A stretch of DNA of 64,000 nt, taken from Pyrus communis. Lineage: Eukaryota; Streptophyta; Magnoliopsida; Rosales; Rosaceae. The notes beneath the pieces were generated by a model that did no database searches, was not told where the DNA came from, and saw only the letters and a program-made list of their open reading frames with translations. Location of the stretch: the NCBI RefSeq assembly GCF_963583255.1, contig NC_084810.1, positions 10,871,853 through 10,935,852 of the forward strand, read 5' to 3'. Below, one piece after another: positions 10,621 to 23,524 of the stretch. Each line of letters starts with the position of its first letter. Position 1 is the first letter of the stretch. The position numbers and the translations under genes were made by a program.

Positions 10621-12324
10621 CCTGTGTCATATCATATGAGTGTAGTTCACTATATTACAAATGCCCATATGTAACCTTCTGGGTTCAATATCATTTGGCA
10701 ATTTGTACTATAGGTCCATTTGTTTACATTCTTAATAAATTGTAATGGAATTGCCTTTCTCTATTTTGGCCAATAATTTTTCATTTTAGTCAACGAACAA
10801 AAGAACATGACTCAATATCAACACTACTCATTGATAAATTTAGTAGCTACTGTAAAACCAAAATTAACATTGTTAATCATCAATTCGTGAACCCATAATT
10901 CTCATGTGCATGTGCATGCGCATGCATATTTATAAGCATTTCATTACTTTGGATATCCTTGCCTCTTCAGGGGTTTTACATTGGCTCTTCTAGGACAGTC
11001 ATCTCTTATTAGATGAATTGTTTGGAGAATTTGGATCATAACCTCCTCTAGAGCGTTAAAGAGATTGGATTTTTAATCTCCACTTCTGGGGAGTTGAATC
11101 ATTGGAATCTATACCTCCATCATGCCTCAGGCATGAGATATATTAAAATTATCATGTCCATGGAAGAACTTGAATCCATGCGACGATTCTCATGCTTCAA
11201 GTATGCAGTATTACCTTTACATCATTGGAATAATATAAAATGGTAGAGTTTACTGGGGCTTTGAGTAAGATTCCCATCATTGAACTTTGGTCTTCCATTC
11301 ACTTAGTCAGCCACTCATCTTCTCCCTTTGAACTTCTATAGGATCATCATTGATCCTTCAGCTTCAGCCTCCTACACATAGCAAAAGTGGTGTGCAACCT
11401 TTGCCTTTGAATGGTCCTTCAAAGCATCACTTCTTGGTGACTCATCCACACTTGGCAGCTTCAGTATAAAGAGCCAATAACATACCAACTGTTAGGGATG
11501 TTAGAGACTTGAAACTCGGCTTCAACAATAATTGAAGATGACTACTCGAGAACAATGCAAAGTAAGCAATCACGCCTAGGTTGTAGACAATTAATTCTAG
11601 ACTAGAAGTTTTATTTTAGGTAAGAACAAGAGCAAAGGAAAAGACAGGGAAAAAACATGATATGAGATAATCTTGCTCTAGACCCTGATGATATGAGATA
11701 TTTTTGCTCTTGAAGAAAAACAGCACAAGGATTTGATGCTGATGTAAAGCTTCTTGATCAAAAATATTTTCTTGCTAAGTAAATTAGTTGGCTATTTTGA
11801 GCAACTTGGTTGAAGAGGTTTTCTTAGAGAAGAGGAAAGCTGAGTATTTTAAGAGGCTTGGTTGAAGATGCATTCTCATCAAGAAATAAGAGTTAGACAT
11901 TATTGGAGATCTGCCTTGCCATAGAGGACAAAGGTCGACATATATAAGGATTTTCCAATAGAAGGTAGTGGTGCTGTTGGGAACATCTTGTTCACGCTTG
12001 TCGGCAATAGTGGTGTAGTTGGAACAGTAGAATTCACGCTTTTCAAATTTGCCAAAGATATTTTGACAGGGTTGTCCTTGGTATCTAGAAAACTAAAATT
12101 GTATCTAAAAATTCCAATGAAATTAATTCAGGAAAGTCCATCTTCTGAAATTCAGAGAGCGGTGTCTCTTCGATTTTTTTAACAAGTGTCCTTATTGCCT
12201 CTTCTTTTGTAGAGGCACCAATTGCATCGAAAAAGCATGCTCGGAAAGTTGTCCTCCTATGAAAATTACTTCTGTTGTATCTCTAAGATTTTAATTTATT
12301 TGACTTTCTCTTCTTTCATCATTT
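10621..12324. other. Degenerate repeat-derived spacer
   Basis: Probably the further upstream part of the reverse copia remnant (to about 11500), followed by AT-rich DNA. I could not place gag, protease or integrase motifs with confidence. Nothing gene-like was recognised. Confidence 0.3.
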
Positions 12325-13001
12325 TTGAAAATGGCTTGTCCATCTGACCGTTGTTTCAATTTGAATGTTATGGAAGATGCAGACGTGCCTCTTCGAGACA
12401 ATATATGGTGCCTATCCTTCTTATCCTCTAATGATCCTCTTACGGTTGGTAACTTTATGATAAAGAATGATATAACTGCCACAATAGTAGCTATGAATCT
12501 TCTCACTCCCAAGGATATAAGAATACTTTCAAAATAGTCCGATGAATTGGTTGTTCAAAGACTCTTTGGCTTTCAGTATTTAGTGTGCAAGCTCTGTATC
12601 TAATATGGGCCAATATCTACTTGCTCGAACTCGCCAAGTTGAATCATTAATGGTTGAGGTGGCAAGCCTTAGACAAGAGATTAAAGGGCTAAAGCACGAG
12701 GATATAGAATTGCACATGCTTGCAAATAATTACTCAACGTGCATGAAAAGAAAGCTCGACCAGCTGCAAGAATCCAAAAGTCGTATTCAAAGCGACCATC
12801 AGAGGTTTCTGGCTCTGTTCTGAAGGCATCCATTGTCTTCACCGCCTGGTGTTGTACCAAGTGTTGAGGCTTTAACTGATTAACCACTGGTGCCTCCTCC
12901 TTCTGAATTTCCACCAAATACTGAGGTTTTATATGAACAATCTCCAGTGCCTCCCCCTTCTGTAGTTCTGCCAAGTACTGAGGCTTCACATAAGCAACCT
13001 T
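12325..13001 (+). pseudogene. Broken gene with coiled coil and VPPPS/TEA tandem repeats
   Basis: Frame 1 reads MACPSDRCFNLNVMEDADVP at 12325 to LLTPKDIRILSK (stop at 12535-12537). After a frame change the reading CASSVSNMGQYLLARTRQVE leads into a leucine-rich, heptad-like segment (SLMVEVASLRQEIKGLKHE, then MKRKLDQLQES) ending in a stop at 12821. Further in-frame stops interrupt a proline-rich tail of about three 57-bp units (from 12842, 12893 and 12950) coding for VPPPS, P.TEA and QP motifs. A TAG lies where a CAG codon would continue the coiled-coil frame. I recall similar uncharacterised proteins from Rosaceae genomes but know no function. Its place among transposons suggests it was carried by, or belongs to, one. 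Confidence 0.5.
12842..13001 (+). repeat. Minisatellite, about three 51-57-bp units coding Pro-rich repeats
   Basis: The units begin CCGCCTGGTG, CCTCCTCCTT and CCTCCCCCTT at 12842, 12893 and 12950. Each contains a variant of ACTGAGG followed by a CAA-C-TCC or CAACCT end. They form the tail of the broken gene above. Confidence 0.65.
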
Positions 13002-14055
13002 TGTTTTTTTTGTAGATGTAACTTATGTATATGCACGTGTATATACATAGAAAAGTTCCCTTTATTCTGGTTTTATACATGCATGAAACTTCTGGTTCCA
13101 TTAATATGCCGATGATAATCAAATCGAGTTTTACTAAATTCACCATTTTCTTGTTCCAAATTGAAGAAATTTAGGTATGACAAAACCTGCGATAATTAAT
13201 TCATACCACAACACATGCCTACAAAAATGTTAAAACTTTAAGTTCTTAACATTATTCATATTTTGAACTTCAGATCAAAGCATTATACATATGTACTCAA
13301 AATTTATTCTCAATATCGACATCATTGGAACCTTTAGGTTCATATTTTTGGAAATCATGCCCATACTTAACCTGTACATGGACTAAGGAACTTATGGTCC
13401 TCATTTACATGAATCAAGGAATTTCTAACCCTCATATAATAGTCTATGGACAGAGGTGCTTATGGTTGTCATTTTTAGTTGAGGAACTGCTACTCTCTCA
13501 GTTGATTCACAAACTTCAGATTTTGATTTTGATCAAGATCAAGGAACTTCGGGCCCAATCTTTTATATGATGATGATCAAGGAAATCTAGGTTCGATCTT
13601 CTTATATGATGAAACTTCAGGTCCAATCATTTTATATGATGAGGATAAAAAAAACTTCAGGTTCTAATTTGATCAAAGGACTCCAGGCCCTTGTTATACT
13701 CATCATAACAAAATGTAGTACAATAAATAAATTAAAGCAGAGGGCGGTAATGTCAGCCACTATAAATAAATTGCTTTAAATGAGTAATGATTGTGACAAG
13801 GGCTTTAATTCAGCACCATTCACATAAATATCAAAACTTAAGGATAATAATTGTTATTATAAGAAGGGCAACGGTGTCGCGCCTTCACATATATTAATAT
13901 ATAAAGGGTGAGGGTGATCAAACTGTACCATTCATATTGACACACACACACACACACACATACACACTATATGATGGGCGATTATACCGCACCAATAACA
14001 TTAATAACAAAAGTATGAATTCTCTTTTATTTTTTGGCTAGACTGCAGGTCCAGA
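13002..14055. other. Degenerate repeats: GATCAAGGAACTTC minisatellite and (CA)n
   Basis: From about 13380 to 13700 a degenerate motif close to ATGATCAAGGAACTTCAGG recurs roughly every 45-60 bp. A (CA)n microsatellite lies at about 13940-13960. No coding gene is apparent. Confidence 0.5.
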
Positions 14056-15136
14056 TGTTGGAAGTATGCCCACAAAGCCACTCATTTGATGTAATAGCTT
14101 TTGGAATACTTATTGTGTTAAACTATTATATGTTTAATGAAGGGTAGAGCTTATTGTTAATCACAATTTATTGTATTATGTGTTTAAGCAATAAAAGAAT
14201 CCAAGGAATGTATTTAATCTAAGAGAGAAGTGATCTAAGTAAGTTAGATTAACGAGAACTTTCTCTTATGTTCATTCCTAAAATGTTCCTAACCATAGGA
14301 TTGCCAATTGGGCATTGACAATCCGCTAAGGTTAGTATATGTTATGTTAACTCAAGCGTGAGTATGACTAGTCTCAAGTCATTTAATGTTGGACACTGAG
14401 ACAAACACATAGGTGCTCAAAATGGTAATCGAGTATACTGAACTACGATCAAAAGAGAGTTCGAATGTACATGTCATGTAAGAACTCGTAAGTTGCAATA
14501 TGCAAACTAGTCCTTTGACCTGAGGCATCACAGATGTCTAATGTTTAGGTCTTTGATCTTTGATCATGTCAAAGGCATTCCATCGAGAGTGTCTATGACA
14601 TTGTTGGGGTCAAGCTATCTAGTTATGTAGGCATATGAATGCACAACAAGGGATCTCTAACCTTCCATGGTGGAGGGAGAATACTCTGAGATATGATTCG
14701 GGAGTCTTTGGCCAAAGCATACGAATATGACTTAGGAAGTTTATTCCAAATCATATTCAATTGAATCATATAGAGAAGTATCACATTGGATAGTAGACAT
14801 GAAACAAACTAGCACTCAAACAATGTGATTAAGAGTACTATTCTATTAGAGAATGACCGTATTGCATTGTAATTGTAACTAGATAGGTTCTCCAACCACT
14901 TATACTTAGCTTGGGTAGCCATAACATACTGCTAAGTGTCACTCATGGTTTGTGGGAGCCCTGAAGATTAACGAAGACTAATCTTCATCAAAGGGAGAAT
15001 TGAAATGTAGTTTCAATTCACCATCGATCGTTAAAAGTAACAATCGCCCACTGCTTCGCTAATTGGAACCTAATAGATCGTACACCGAGTAAGGATGGAA
15101 GTGAAGAAATATAAATGAGATGGATAAGCAATTAAA
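14056..15136 (+). repeat. copia 5' LTR, truncated
   Basis: It begins TGTTGGAAGTATGCCCAC and matches 21228-22290 over essentially its full length, with scattered substitutions and small indels. Related copies lie reverse at 25105-28912 and, more diverged, at 40436-42212. The last several hundred bp of the LTR are missing. Confidence 0.85.
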
Positions 15137-15373
15137 TGTGTTTGATTGAGTGAAGGGTTGGCGATGGCGACGCGTGTAAGGGTGCATGTGAGACTTTTGG
15201 AACTCCCGAGTACTCTTGTAACGGCGCTCCAGAGAGGGTCGTTAGGATTGACGAACTTGCCGATGAAGTTCGCATAGCGCAATGGGCTGCTCTTGCCACC
15301 ACTGATGTTCCATTTCAAAAATACACCCGGTTGTTCACAGGTTGGATTTCGAGAGCTTCTCGTGCTGATAACG
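15137..15373 (-). other. Retroelement leader or captured sequence, unusually CpG-rich
   Basis: This piece lies between the broken copia LTR and the reverse LTR at 15374-15718. Next to the LTR the reverse strand reads CGTTATCAGCACGAG, a leader word I associate with this LTR type. The rest has many CpGs. An open reverse frame has no recognised homologue; the forward frame contains ACKGACETFGTPEYSCNGA (15157-15216), which resembles the thaumatin-like block SAC..FGTPEYCC. Either reading could be coincidental. Confidence 0.4.
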
Positions 15374-15718
15374 TGTTGTAAAATCCACGGTGTGTGCAAT
15401 GGAATGAATGAAATAAGACACAAAATTTACGAGGTTCCTCTACAGTCAGTATGACCATACTAGAGTACGTCCTTAGAGTAGCAATGGTGCTTTCATTTAT
15501 AATCTGAAGTAATAAGATTACAAAGATAACTCTCTCTATTCTCTCTTCTTTCTGTTTCTCTTTTTTCGTATCACCACTATGTTTGGTGTGTGTTGCATTT
15601 ATATAGAAAACGTTAGTTGTAGGAATCAAACTTCAGCAGACAGTGGAAGACAGCCCTTATTCCCACTTGTAGCTTAATGGATTAGTGGCCAGCGTGGACA
15701 TCCACCATATTTACAACA
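15374..15718 (-). repeat. copia-type LTR (345 bp, reverse)
   Basis: The ends are TG and CA. The reverse strand starts TGTAAATATGGTGGATGTCC, has a TATATAAATGC box, and ends GATTTTACAACA. The leader word CGTTATCAGCACGAG follows immediately. No matching 5-bp flanks were seen (ATAAC-type left, CCTTT right). It shares layout words with 3743-4059. Confidence 0.65.
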
Positions 15719-17285
15719 CCTTTCACCTTTTCAACACTTTATAAAATTTTGAATTTTCACCAAAACCAACCCTTATTTTACACTATCTAAAACCGGACAC
15801 CCCTTAGTAGGGGTACTTTTGGGGCTTTTATGCAATTACATAAATTTTTGATAATTTTTTGTATTTGCACTTTGACCCAAAAATTTACGTTTTTATGTAA
15901 AGGCCCAAAATCACTAAAGGACAAATTGTTTTGCTCCTTTAATGAAGTTTTTGTAATTGTTGAAATTTTGGGGTTCTACTTGTAATTACATGAAGTTGTG
16001 GACTTTTGTGTTTTTACAATGTGACCCCAAAAGTTTTTTGTTTTTGCATTGTGGCCTAATAGTTGAGGTCCTTGCATTTTCGGCCCAAATTATGATGATA
16101 ACAAAATGGTTTTGTCGCTTTAATGAGAATTGGATTTTCATTTCATTTAGTTCCATTGAAATCAATTCTATAAATTCGAAAATCGATTGTTTAAGTTGCT
16201 TTCTTAGTTAATGTGATTGATTAAGAAAATGGTGATTATGAACCAAATGCCTCGACAATTGAGTTATGTGATTGGCCGCTTTACATTATGAATGTTTGGC
16301 TTAAGTAGTTTAGATTTGAATGCAATTTGATTAGTTCAAATGTGTTGTAAAATGGCATAAGTCCATCAAATGTGTTGTAAAAGGGCATAAGCCCTTCTCT
16401 TTATTTCAAGTATTTCTTTTTGTTTATCTGCATGCAAATTGGAATAGTTTGGTCCAACACCCAATAGAAAATGACGGTTTAATTAGATTAAACGGAAGTA
16501 AAATCAACAACTACCTACCTTAGACCCAAGGTCCAACACAAGGCTTGTGTTGGATCAAATCAAACGGATCATAATCATCCTAAGACCTAAAATGACTATA
16601 TAGTCCATATGAGGATGCTATGCATTCGTTAGTAGTTCCATATAGTCTTGCTTGTTTCATCAAAATAGTGAGAGTATTATATACTACTAATTCATATAAA
16701 CTTGGACCAATAGTTGTGATATGCCCAAGTTCTTTTAATATGATTAAAATGAAATTGATGTAACCTAACACTACTCCCTCAACAAAACAAATATTAAGAT
16801 GATAAGCGAGAGATGCTTTGAACATCTTTTCATAGGCCTTCCATCGTGGTGGGCTCCAATTGTTTGTGACTCATACACCGGCTTCATCCTATAATAGGGA
16901 AGTTCAAAGTATATGCTTACATTCAAGAAGAGTTCATATGTACATACATGATGTGGTGAGGTAGGCAATGAGGATGGCCAACATCATATCATTGTGAGGC
17001 TATTCTTGAACCCCTACACGAACTAGCATGGTGGGAATGACTTAACTAAGTGCAATGGTGCCAACATCATATCATTGTGAAACATCATTCCCTAGAGGCC
17101 AAACTAGATGGGTAATTACAAGAGTTGTAAATGACTAAAGCGTTATTCTCTCATCATTATTATTGCTAACCAACATCATATCATTGTGAGGTGGGCTTGG
17201 TAATGGTGACCTTCCATACCCCGATAAGAGTTTAACATAACTCTCGGATTCCATTGAGGGATATGAAATTTGCCAAAAATAGTGG
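15719..17285. other. copia leader region and inserted non-coding DNA
   Basis: AT-rich sequence with GGCCCAAAAT words up to about 16400. It includes a perfect-phase pair of 30-bp repeats (16337-16366 and 16367-16396, both CAAATGTGTTGTAAAA-GGCATAAG). From about 16970 to 17195 the word CCAACATCATATCATTGTGA occurs three times at uneven spacing. It ends at the copia gag. Confidence 0.5.
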
Positions 17286-20200
17286 GTGGTACTATTTGAT
17301 TTAAGACCTAATCAAGTAGTTTTTAAAATCAACAATCTAATACAATTTCTGTTATGTTATGTAGTTAACAACATGCCTACAATTACACCTACCATTATAC
17401 TTGACAAAAAGAGCCTTAGGGGCCAACGTTTCCTTGCTTGGTATCATCACATTGAGAATGTCTCAAAGATGAATGACATATCGTATATGTTCAAGCAATT
17501 CCCTCCCCATGTACCTCCTATGAAACTAGCTTCAAATGAGGAGTGTCAAAATTATGCTAGACACTATGAGGATGACTTACAAGCCAAATGCCTCCTCACT
17601 TCACTTAGTGAGGAGCTTAAGAAGCTACATAAGCATATGGACACTTCTTGTGCCATGGTTGATAATTTGCATAAGTTGCATGACATTGAGACTAGTAATA
17701 TACGATTCTCAAATGTTTGTAGTCTATTAAATGTCAAAATGGCAAAAGGGACATCGGTCCGAAAACATGGACAAAAGATGGAAAAGATCTTTCAAGATCT
17801 TGAGAGTTTATGAACTTCCATCGATGGGAAAATGGCCCAAGACTTTTTCCTTGCATCTCTTTCGGATGATTTCACTAAGTTTATAGTAAACTATAAAGTG
17901 AATAGATTCAATCGTACTCTTTCAGAGATGATTGACCTATGTTGTGAATTTGAACAAGGTTTCAAAAAGGACAGTTGAAGTGAGAATGCAATCATAAGGA
18001 AAAGGTTGCATAATAAGAAGGCAAGAAAATCCAAATGAACATGCTTTCATTATGGAAAGGTTGAACGTTGGAAGAAGAAATACAGGGTGCGCATTGCGAG
18101 CCTTATGACACAAACTTTTGAAGGGACTATTTATGTCATAGAGAGTGCTTTTATAGTAAGCTTCAATTCTTGGATATTTGATTCAGGCGCTGGTCAACAT
18201 ATCTGCAATTCATTGCAGAAACTAACAGGGAACAGGGCACTGCGCAATAGTGAGATGATTGTGTAAGTTGGGAACGACACTAAGATCTCTGCAAAAGTAG
18301 CAGGCACCTACATGCTTAAACTTCCCTCTGGGGAAGTCTTGGAACTTAAAAATTGTTTATATTTTCCTTCATGTATAAAGAATTTGATTTCCATCTATAT
18401 GCTTTTACAAGATGAGCACTCAGTATTGTTTGACAAAATAAGTTGCACTTTATTCTTGAACGGTCGTATTATCTCTCATGGTAATATGATAGAGGGACTT
18501 TTTCACCTAGAGACAAGTAGTAGGTTGCACTGTATTGAAAGCGGGAATACCTCAAAACCCAAAAGGGCCAGCGAAGAAGTTAATTGAGAAAAGATGTGGC
18601 ATCTTAAACTTGGACATGTGAACCTTGATAAGATTCGCAAGATGTCGAAAGACGGATATTTCCACCTATTAGGTAATGACCAAATGCGTACTTGTGAATA
18701 TTGCTTGAAAGGGAAGATCACCAAATCTCAATTCACTGGGAAGGGAGAGCGTGCCACTGAAATTCTAGGGTTAATCCACACTGGCGTATGTGGACCTATG
18801 TCTACTACATCTAGATGAGGCTTCTCCTACTATATCACATTCACCGACGATCACTCTCGGTTTGGCTATGTGTATCTTATGAAGTAAAAGTTAGAATCCT
18901 TTGAAGAGTTCAAAGAAGTCAAGAATGAAGTTGAGAAGAAAACTGGGAATCAGATAAAGATCCTAAGATTAGATCGAGGGGGAGAGTGTTTATGTAACAA
19001 ATTCCTAGATTATCTCAAAGAGTGTGGAATAATATCACAATGGACTCCACTGGGAACTCCACAACTTGATGGAGTTTCTGAAAGGAGAAATCGAACCTTG
19101 ATGAACATGGTTCATTTTATGATGAGAATTGCCGATCTACCAGTAACATTCTGGGGATAGGCTCTATATACAGCAACTTACTTACTTAATAGAGTACCTT
19201 CCAAGTCAGTTTCACAGACGACCTATGAGATATGGCATGAAAGAAAGCCAAGTCTTAATCATATTAAGATTTGGCGTTGTGAAGCATATGTCAATAAGCT
19301 TGAAGCTACTAAGCTTAAAGCGAGATCAGTTAGGTGCTATTTTGTGGGATATCCTAGAGAAATTATGGGATATGAGTTCTACCATCCTGACAACCAGAAA
19401 GCATTTGTCGCCAGAACTACTAAGTTTCTAGAGGACGAATTTGTTCTCAAATGAACTACAAGTAAAACGATGGAAATTAATGAGATTAATGATGAACCAC
19501 AAACAAGCACTCGACAAGTTGACAACCCTGTACTTGAACCCCTAACTCCACATAGATCTGAATGGGTTAACAAGCCACCTAAGAGGTATGGCTTGGATAA
19601 TGACTTTGGGGAATTGAACCTTCTGGGTGACAATGACACAAATGAAGACCTTCAAGACTACACTGAAGCAATATCCAACATTGATTCAAAGAGATGGCAA
19701 GAGGCCATGAAATCCGAGATGGATTCCATGTATCAAAATTAGGTATGGACTCTTGTAGACCCTCCAGAAGGTATAGTACCTGTTGGAAACAAATGGGTCT
19801 TCAAAAGGAAAATAGGTGTTGATGGGAACATTGAGACTTATAAGGCTAGACTAGCAGCCAAGGGTTACATGTAATGAGAAGGGATTGACTATGAAGAAAT
19901 CTTCTCTCCTGTAGCCATGATTAAGTCCATTCAGATTTTGCTTGATATAGCTGCTTACCATGATTATGAGATATGGCAAATGGACGTGCAAATGGCCTTT
20001 CTGAACGGCTACCTAGAGGAATAGCTCTATATAACTCAACCCAAAGGTTTCATGTCCAAGTCTGAAAAGACTAAGGTATGCAAGCTTCAGAGGTCCATTT
20101 ATGGACTTAAGTAAGCCTCCCGGAGTTGGAACATTTGTTTTGACACTGAAATCAAATCGTTTGGTTTTACTCAAAACGAAAACAATAATTGTGTTTATGA

Positions 20201-21190
20201 AAAGGTTGTTGGGGATGCAGTTGTATTCCTAGTGTTATATGTAGAAGACATATTACTATTTGGGAATGACAGTGTAGTACTTTCTTCTGTAAAAGTATGG
20301 TTGTCCAAAACCTTCCACATGAAAGATTTAGGAGATACATCTTACGTGCTTGGGATAAACTCTATCATGATAGATCTGGAAAATTAATTGGATTATCCCA
20401 ATCTATATACATAGATAAGGTGCTAAGTAGGCTCCAGATGGAACAATCTAAGAAAGGTTTTCTTCCTGTGAGACATGGAATTTACCTTTCTAAGTCTATG
20501 GAACCTAAGACTGATGAAGAAATACAGCATATGCGTGCTAGTCCTTATACTTCCGCCATAGGAAGTCTCATGTATGCCATAATACGTAGAAGGCTTGATA
20601 TCGCATATGTTGTGAGCATTACTAGTCAATATCAATCTAACCCAAGATCAAAACACTGGGTAGTTATCAAGACGACCCTTAAGTACTTAAGAAGAAGTAA
20701 GGACATGTTCCTTGTTTATAGAGGAGCATCAGAGTTGTGAGTGGAAGCTTATACAAACGCAGATTTCCAATCTAATGTCGATGATGGAAGTTCTCACTCC
20801 GGATATGTGTTCACTCTGAATGGTGGGGCTGTCAGCTGGAAAAGCAAAAACAATATGTAATCGCTGATTCCATAATGGAGGCTAAATATGTCGCTGCAAT
20901 TGAAGCTGGCAAAAAAGCATTTTGGATGAAGAAGTTCATTACTGAACTTGGAGTGGTTCCAACTATTACACCACCAGTAACTTTGTACTGTGATAATAGT
21001 GGGGCGATAGCTCAAGCCAAGGAACCCAAGGCTCATAAAAAAAAAACAAGCATTTTGACTGACCATTTAACATCATTAAAAGATATACTACCGAGGGGAA
21101 AGTTAACATCTTCTAGGTTGCCTTAGCCGATAACATAGCAGATCCATTAACGAAGCCAATGTCTCAAATCCAACTTGACCGCCATATGGA
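17286..21190 (+). pseudogene. copia gag-pol polyprotein, decayed
   Basis: The gag part is open to 17813 (MPTITPTIILDKKSLRGQ near 17373). The protease motif WIFDSGAGQHICNS is near 18170, the pre-integrase WHLKLGHVNLDKIRKMSKDG at 18597, and integrase pieces DDHSRFGYVYLMK near 18848 and GGECLCNKFLDYL near 18980. RT shows KWVFKRKIGVDGN near 19794, WQMDVQMAFLNGYLEE near 19975, and the active-site box as YVEDILLFGND near 20240 instead of YVDD. RNase H shows YTNADFQSNVDDGSSHSGYV near 20750 and VSWKSKNN near 20834. More than ten in-frame stops and several shifts break the frame, so no active polyprotein can be made. The domain order IN before RT is what identifies copia. Confidence 0.9.
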
Positions 21191-21227
21191 AAAGATGGGT
21201 ATTAGATACATGGGAAGGTGGCTATAA

Positions 21228-22378
21228 GTTGGAAGTATGCCCACAAAGCCACTCAGTTGATGTAATAGCTTTTGGAATACTTATTGTGTTAAACCATTAT
21301 ATGTTTAATGAAGGGCAAAGCTTATTGTTAATTACTATTTATTGTATTATGTGTTTAAGCAATAAGGGAATCCAAGGAATGTATTTAATCTAAGAGAGAA
21401 ATGATCTAAGTAAGTTAGATTAACTAGACCTTTCTCTTATGTTCATTCCTAAAACTTTCCTAGCCAAAGGATTGCCAATTGGGCATTGACAATCCGCTAA
21501 GGTTAGTATATGTTATGTTAACTCAAGCATGAGTATGACTAGTCTCAAGTCATTTAGTGTTGGACACTGAGACAAACACATAGGTGCTCAAAATGGTAAT
21601 CGAGTACATTGAACTACGATCAAAAGAGAGTTCGAACATACACGTCATGTAAGAACTCGTAAGTTGCAATATGAAAAGTAGTCATTTGACCTGAGGCATC
21701 ATAGATGTCTAATGGTTAGGTCATTTATCTTTGATCATGTCAAAGGAATTCCATCGAGAGTGTCCACAACATTGTTGAGGTCCAGCCGTCTAGTCATGTA
21801 GGCATTTAAATGCACAACAAAGGATCTCTAACTTTCCATGGTAGATAGAGGATACTCTGAGACATGATTCGGGAGTCTTTGGCCAAAGCATACCAATATG
21901 ACTTAGGAAGTTTATTCCAAATCATATTCAATTGAATCATATAGAGAAGTATCACATTAGATAGTAGACATGAAACAAATTATCACTCAAACAATTTGAT
22001 TAAGAGTATTGTATTAGAGAATGACCGTATTGCATTATAATTGTAGCTGGATAGGTTCTCCAACAACTTCTACTTAGCTTGGATAGCCATGACATACTGC
22101 TAGGTGTCACTCATGGTTTGTGGAAGCCCTGAAGATTAGCAAACACTAATCTTCATCAAAGGGAGAATTGAAATGTAGTTTCAATTCACAATCAATCGTT
22201 AAGAGTCCACTGCCTCGCTAATTGGAACCTAATGGATCGTACACCAAGTAAGGATGAAAGTGAAGAAATATAAATGAGATGGATAAGCAATTAAATGGTT
22301 TAATTAAGAATGATCAAGATTAATTAATTAGTTAATTAATTACATGAAAGGTTCGTATTGGGTTTTCAAGTTAGTTTC
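21228..22378 (+). repeat. copia 3' LTR, truncated
   Basis: It begins at TTGGAAGTATGCCCAC and runs past the point where the 5' copy is cut, through TTAATTAATTAGTTAATTAATTAC and GAAAGGTTCGTATTGGG. It stops matching the reverse solo copies near AAGTTAGTTTCTG. A different AT-rich sequence starts there. Confidence 0.8.
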
Positions 22379-23524
22379 TGTTACTAAAATCAGATTAATC
22401 AAAACCACCCCAATTAAATCCAAATTTTAATGCTCGCAAGTGTAGGAATCGTAGTATAATGTAGTAGGCACGCACAAGATCGTTCCAACTAAGATTGAAT
22501 GTAATTCTAACTATCTAACTAAATTTAAGTTTGACTTGAATTGGAATAGAAAAATTGATGATTTGAATAAAAATTTTGAAATGGTGATTGTAAATAAAAT
22601 GAAATGAACTTAGCTCAGTGATGATAATGACAAAGTAAACAAATTATAATTCAATTGTGAAAAACACTAAAGCATCCGATTCACCATAACCAATTCTACT
22701 TAATTCCAACAGTTAATTATTAACGAATAAACATCCAACTTGACGATCTACTTCCTCTAATTTATATAATATCTGTGGCTTCTAGATTACTACGTATACT
22801 CATATGTGCTAATGATCTATGGCATCTAGACTACTAAACACACACAAGTTCATTAACGATTTGGGAACTAACTAAAAGACCGCATGAAACCTGGTGTATG
22901 GCATCTACAACAAGGAATTCATGGTACCATTTGCAAGACGCTAAAACCGAATTAACAACATGGCATATATGTTAACTCACATCACATACACTCAACTCAA
23001 ACCCAAGTGGCAGCTAATCACAAGAATTAAAATCAAGTTCATAAGCATAGCAAAATGATACTCAAGGGAATGCAAATTCATAAACAATTAAACTGAAACA
23101 TTAAGCAATCATGGTTAGGCTACATTGTAGCCCTAGCAAAATAAAATTAGTTCCGAAACATAATCGAAATTGGTACTGAATCCATAAGAAATAAGAAGAA
23201 AATTTAGTTTAGAAAAAACCTGAAAAATCTCCTTCTTTGCCACACCTCTAGTCTGCCTTCTTCCCTTCCTCCCTGTTTTCTTTTTCTCTTGCTTTTTTTT
23301 TTCCACTTCTCCTTCCTTTTCCATAACCGACAAAGGTTTTAAAACCCATTAATTGACAAGAATGAATGAAGAGAAACATAAGAAACTTCAACTCCTTCTC
23401 ATTAATATCTCACTGCCATAACCCCTAGCCTCATTCCTCTTAGTCAATTCATTGCAGTAGCAGGCCTCCACAATTTACCTCTTCAATGCTCTGCTAAGTG
23501 TTGATACAAATAATAGGAAAAGCA
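22379..23524. other. Unassigned AT-rich repeat-like block
   Basis: About 1.1 kb between the truncated copia LTR and the reverse gypsy-type LTR. It contains GATCGTTCCAAC, reminiscent of the start of the LTR family at 25902, and a pyrimidine-rich tract near 23230-23310. A TG at 22378 and a CA at 23513 could be LTR ends, but the flanks do not match. No coding gene recognised. Confidence 0.35.

Larger units (their letters stand above)
14056..22378 (+). mobile_element. Degenerate Ty1/copia retrotransposon with two LTRs
   Basis: Two related LTRs (14056-15136 and 21228-22378) flank a leader and one decayed gag-pol reading in copia order: gag, protease, pre-integrase, integrase, RT, RNase H. The 5' LTR is cut off at 15136 by a reverse LTR/leader fragment. 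The 3' LTR stops matching its solo relatives near 22378. The tract before the 3' LTR (GGCTATAAGTTGGAAG) appears to have lost the usual polypurine tract and the first LTR bases. Because the outer 3' end is lost, I cannot verify a target duplication (5' flank CCAGA). Confidence 0.85.

Noticed and set aside
16970..17195. Three copies of CCAACATCATATCATTGTGA looking like a spaced repeat array
   Set aside because: Spacing is uneven, there are only three copies, the context is a plant copia leader, and no cas-like gene exists. Not CRISPR.
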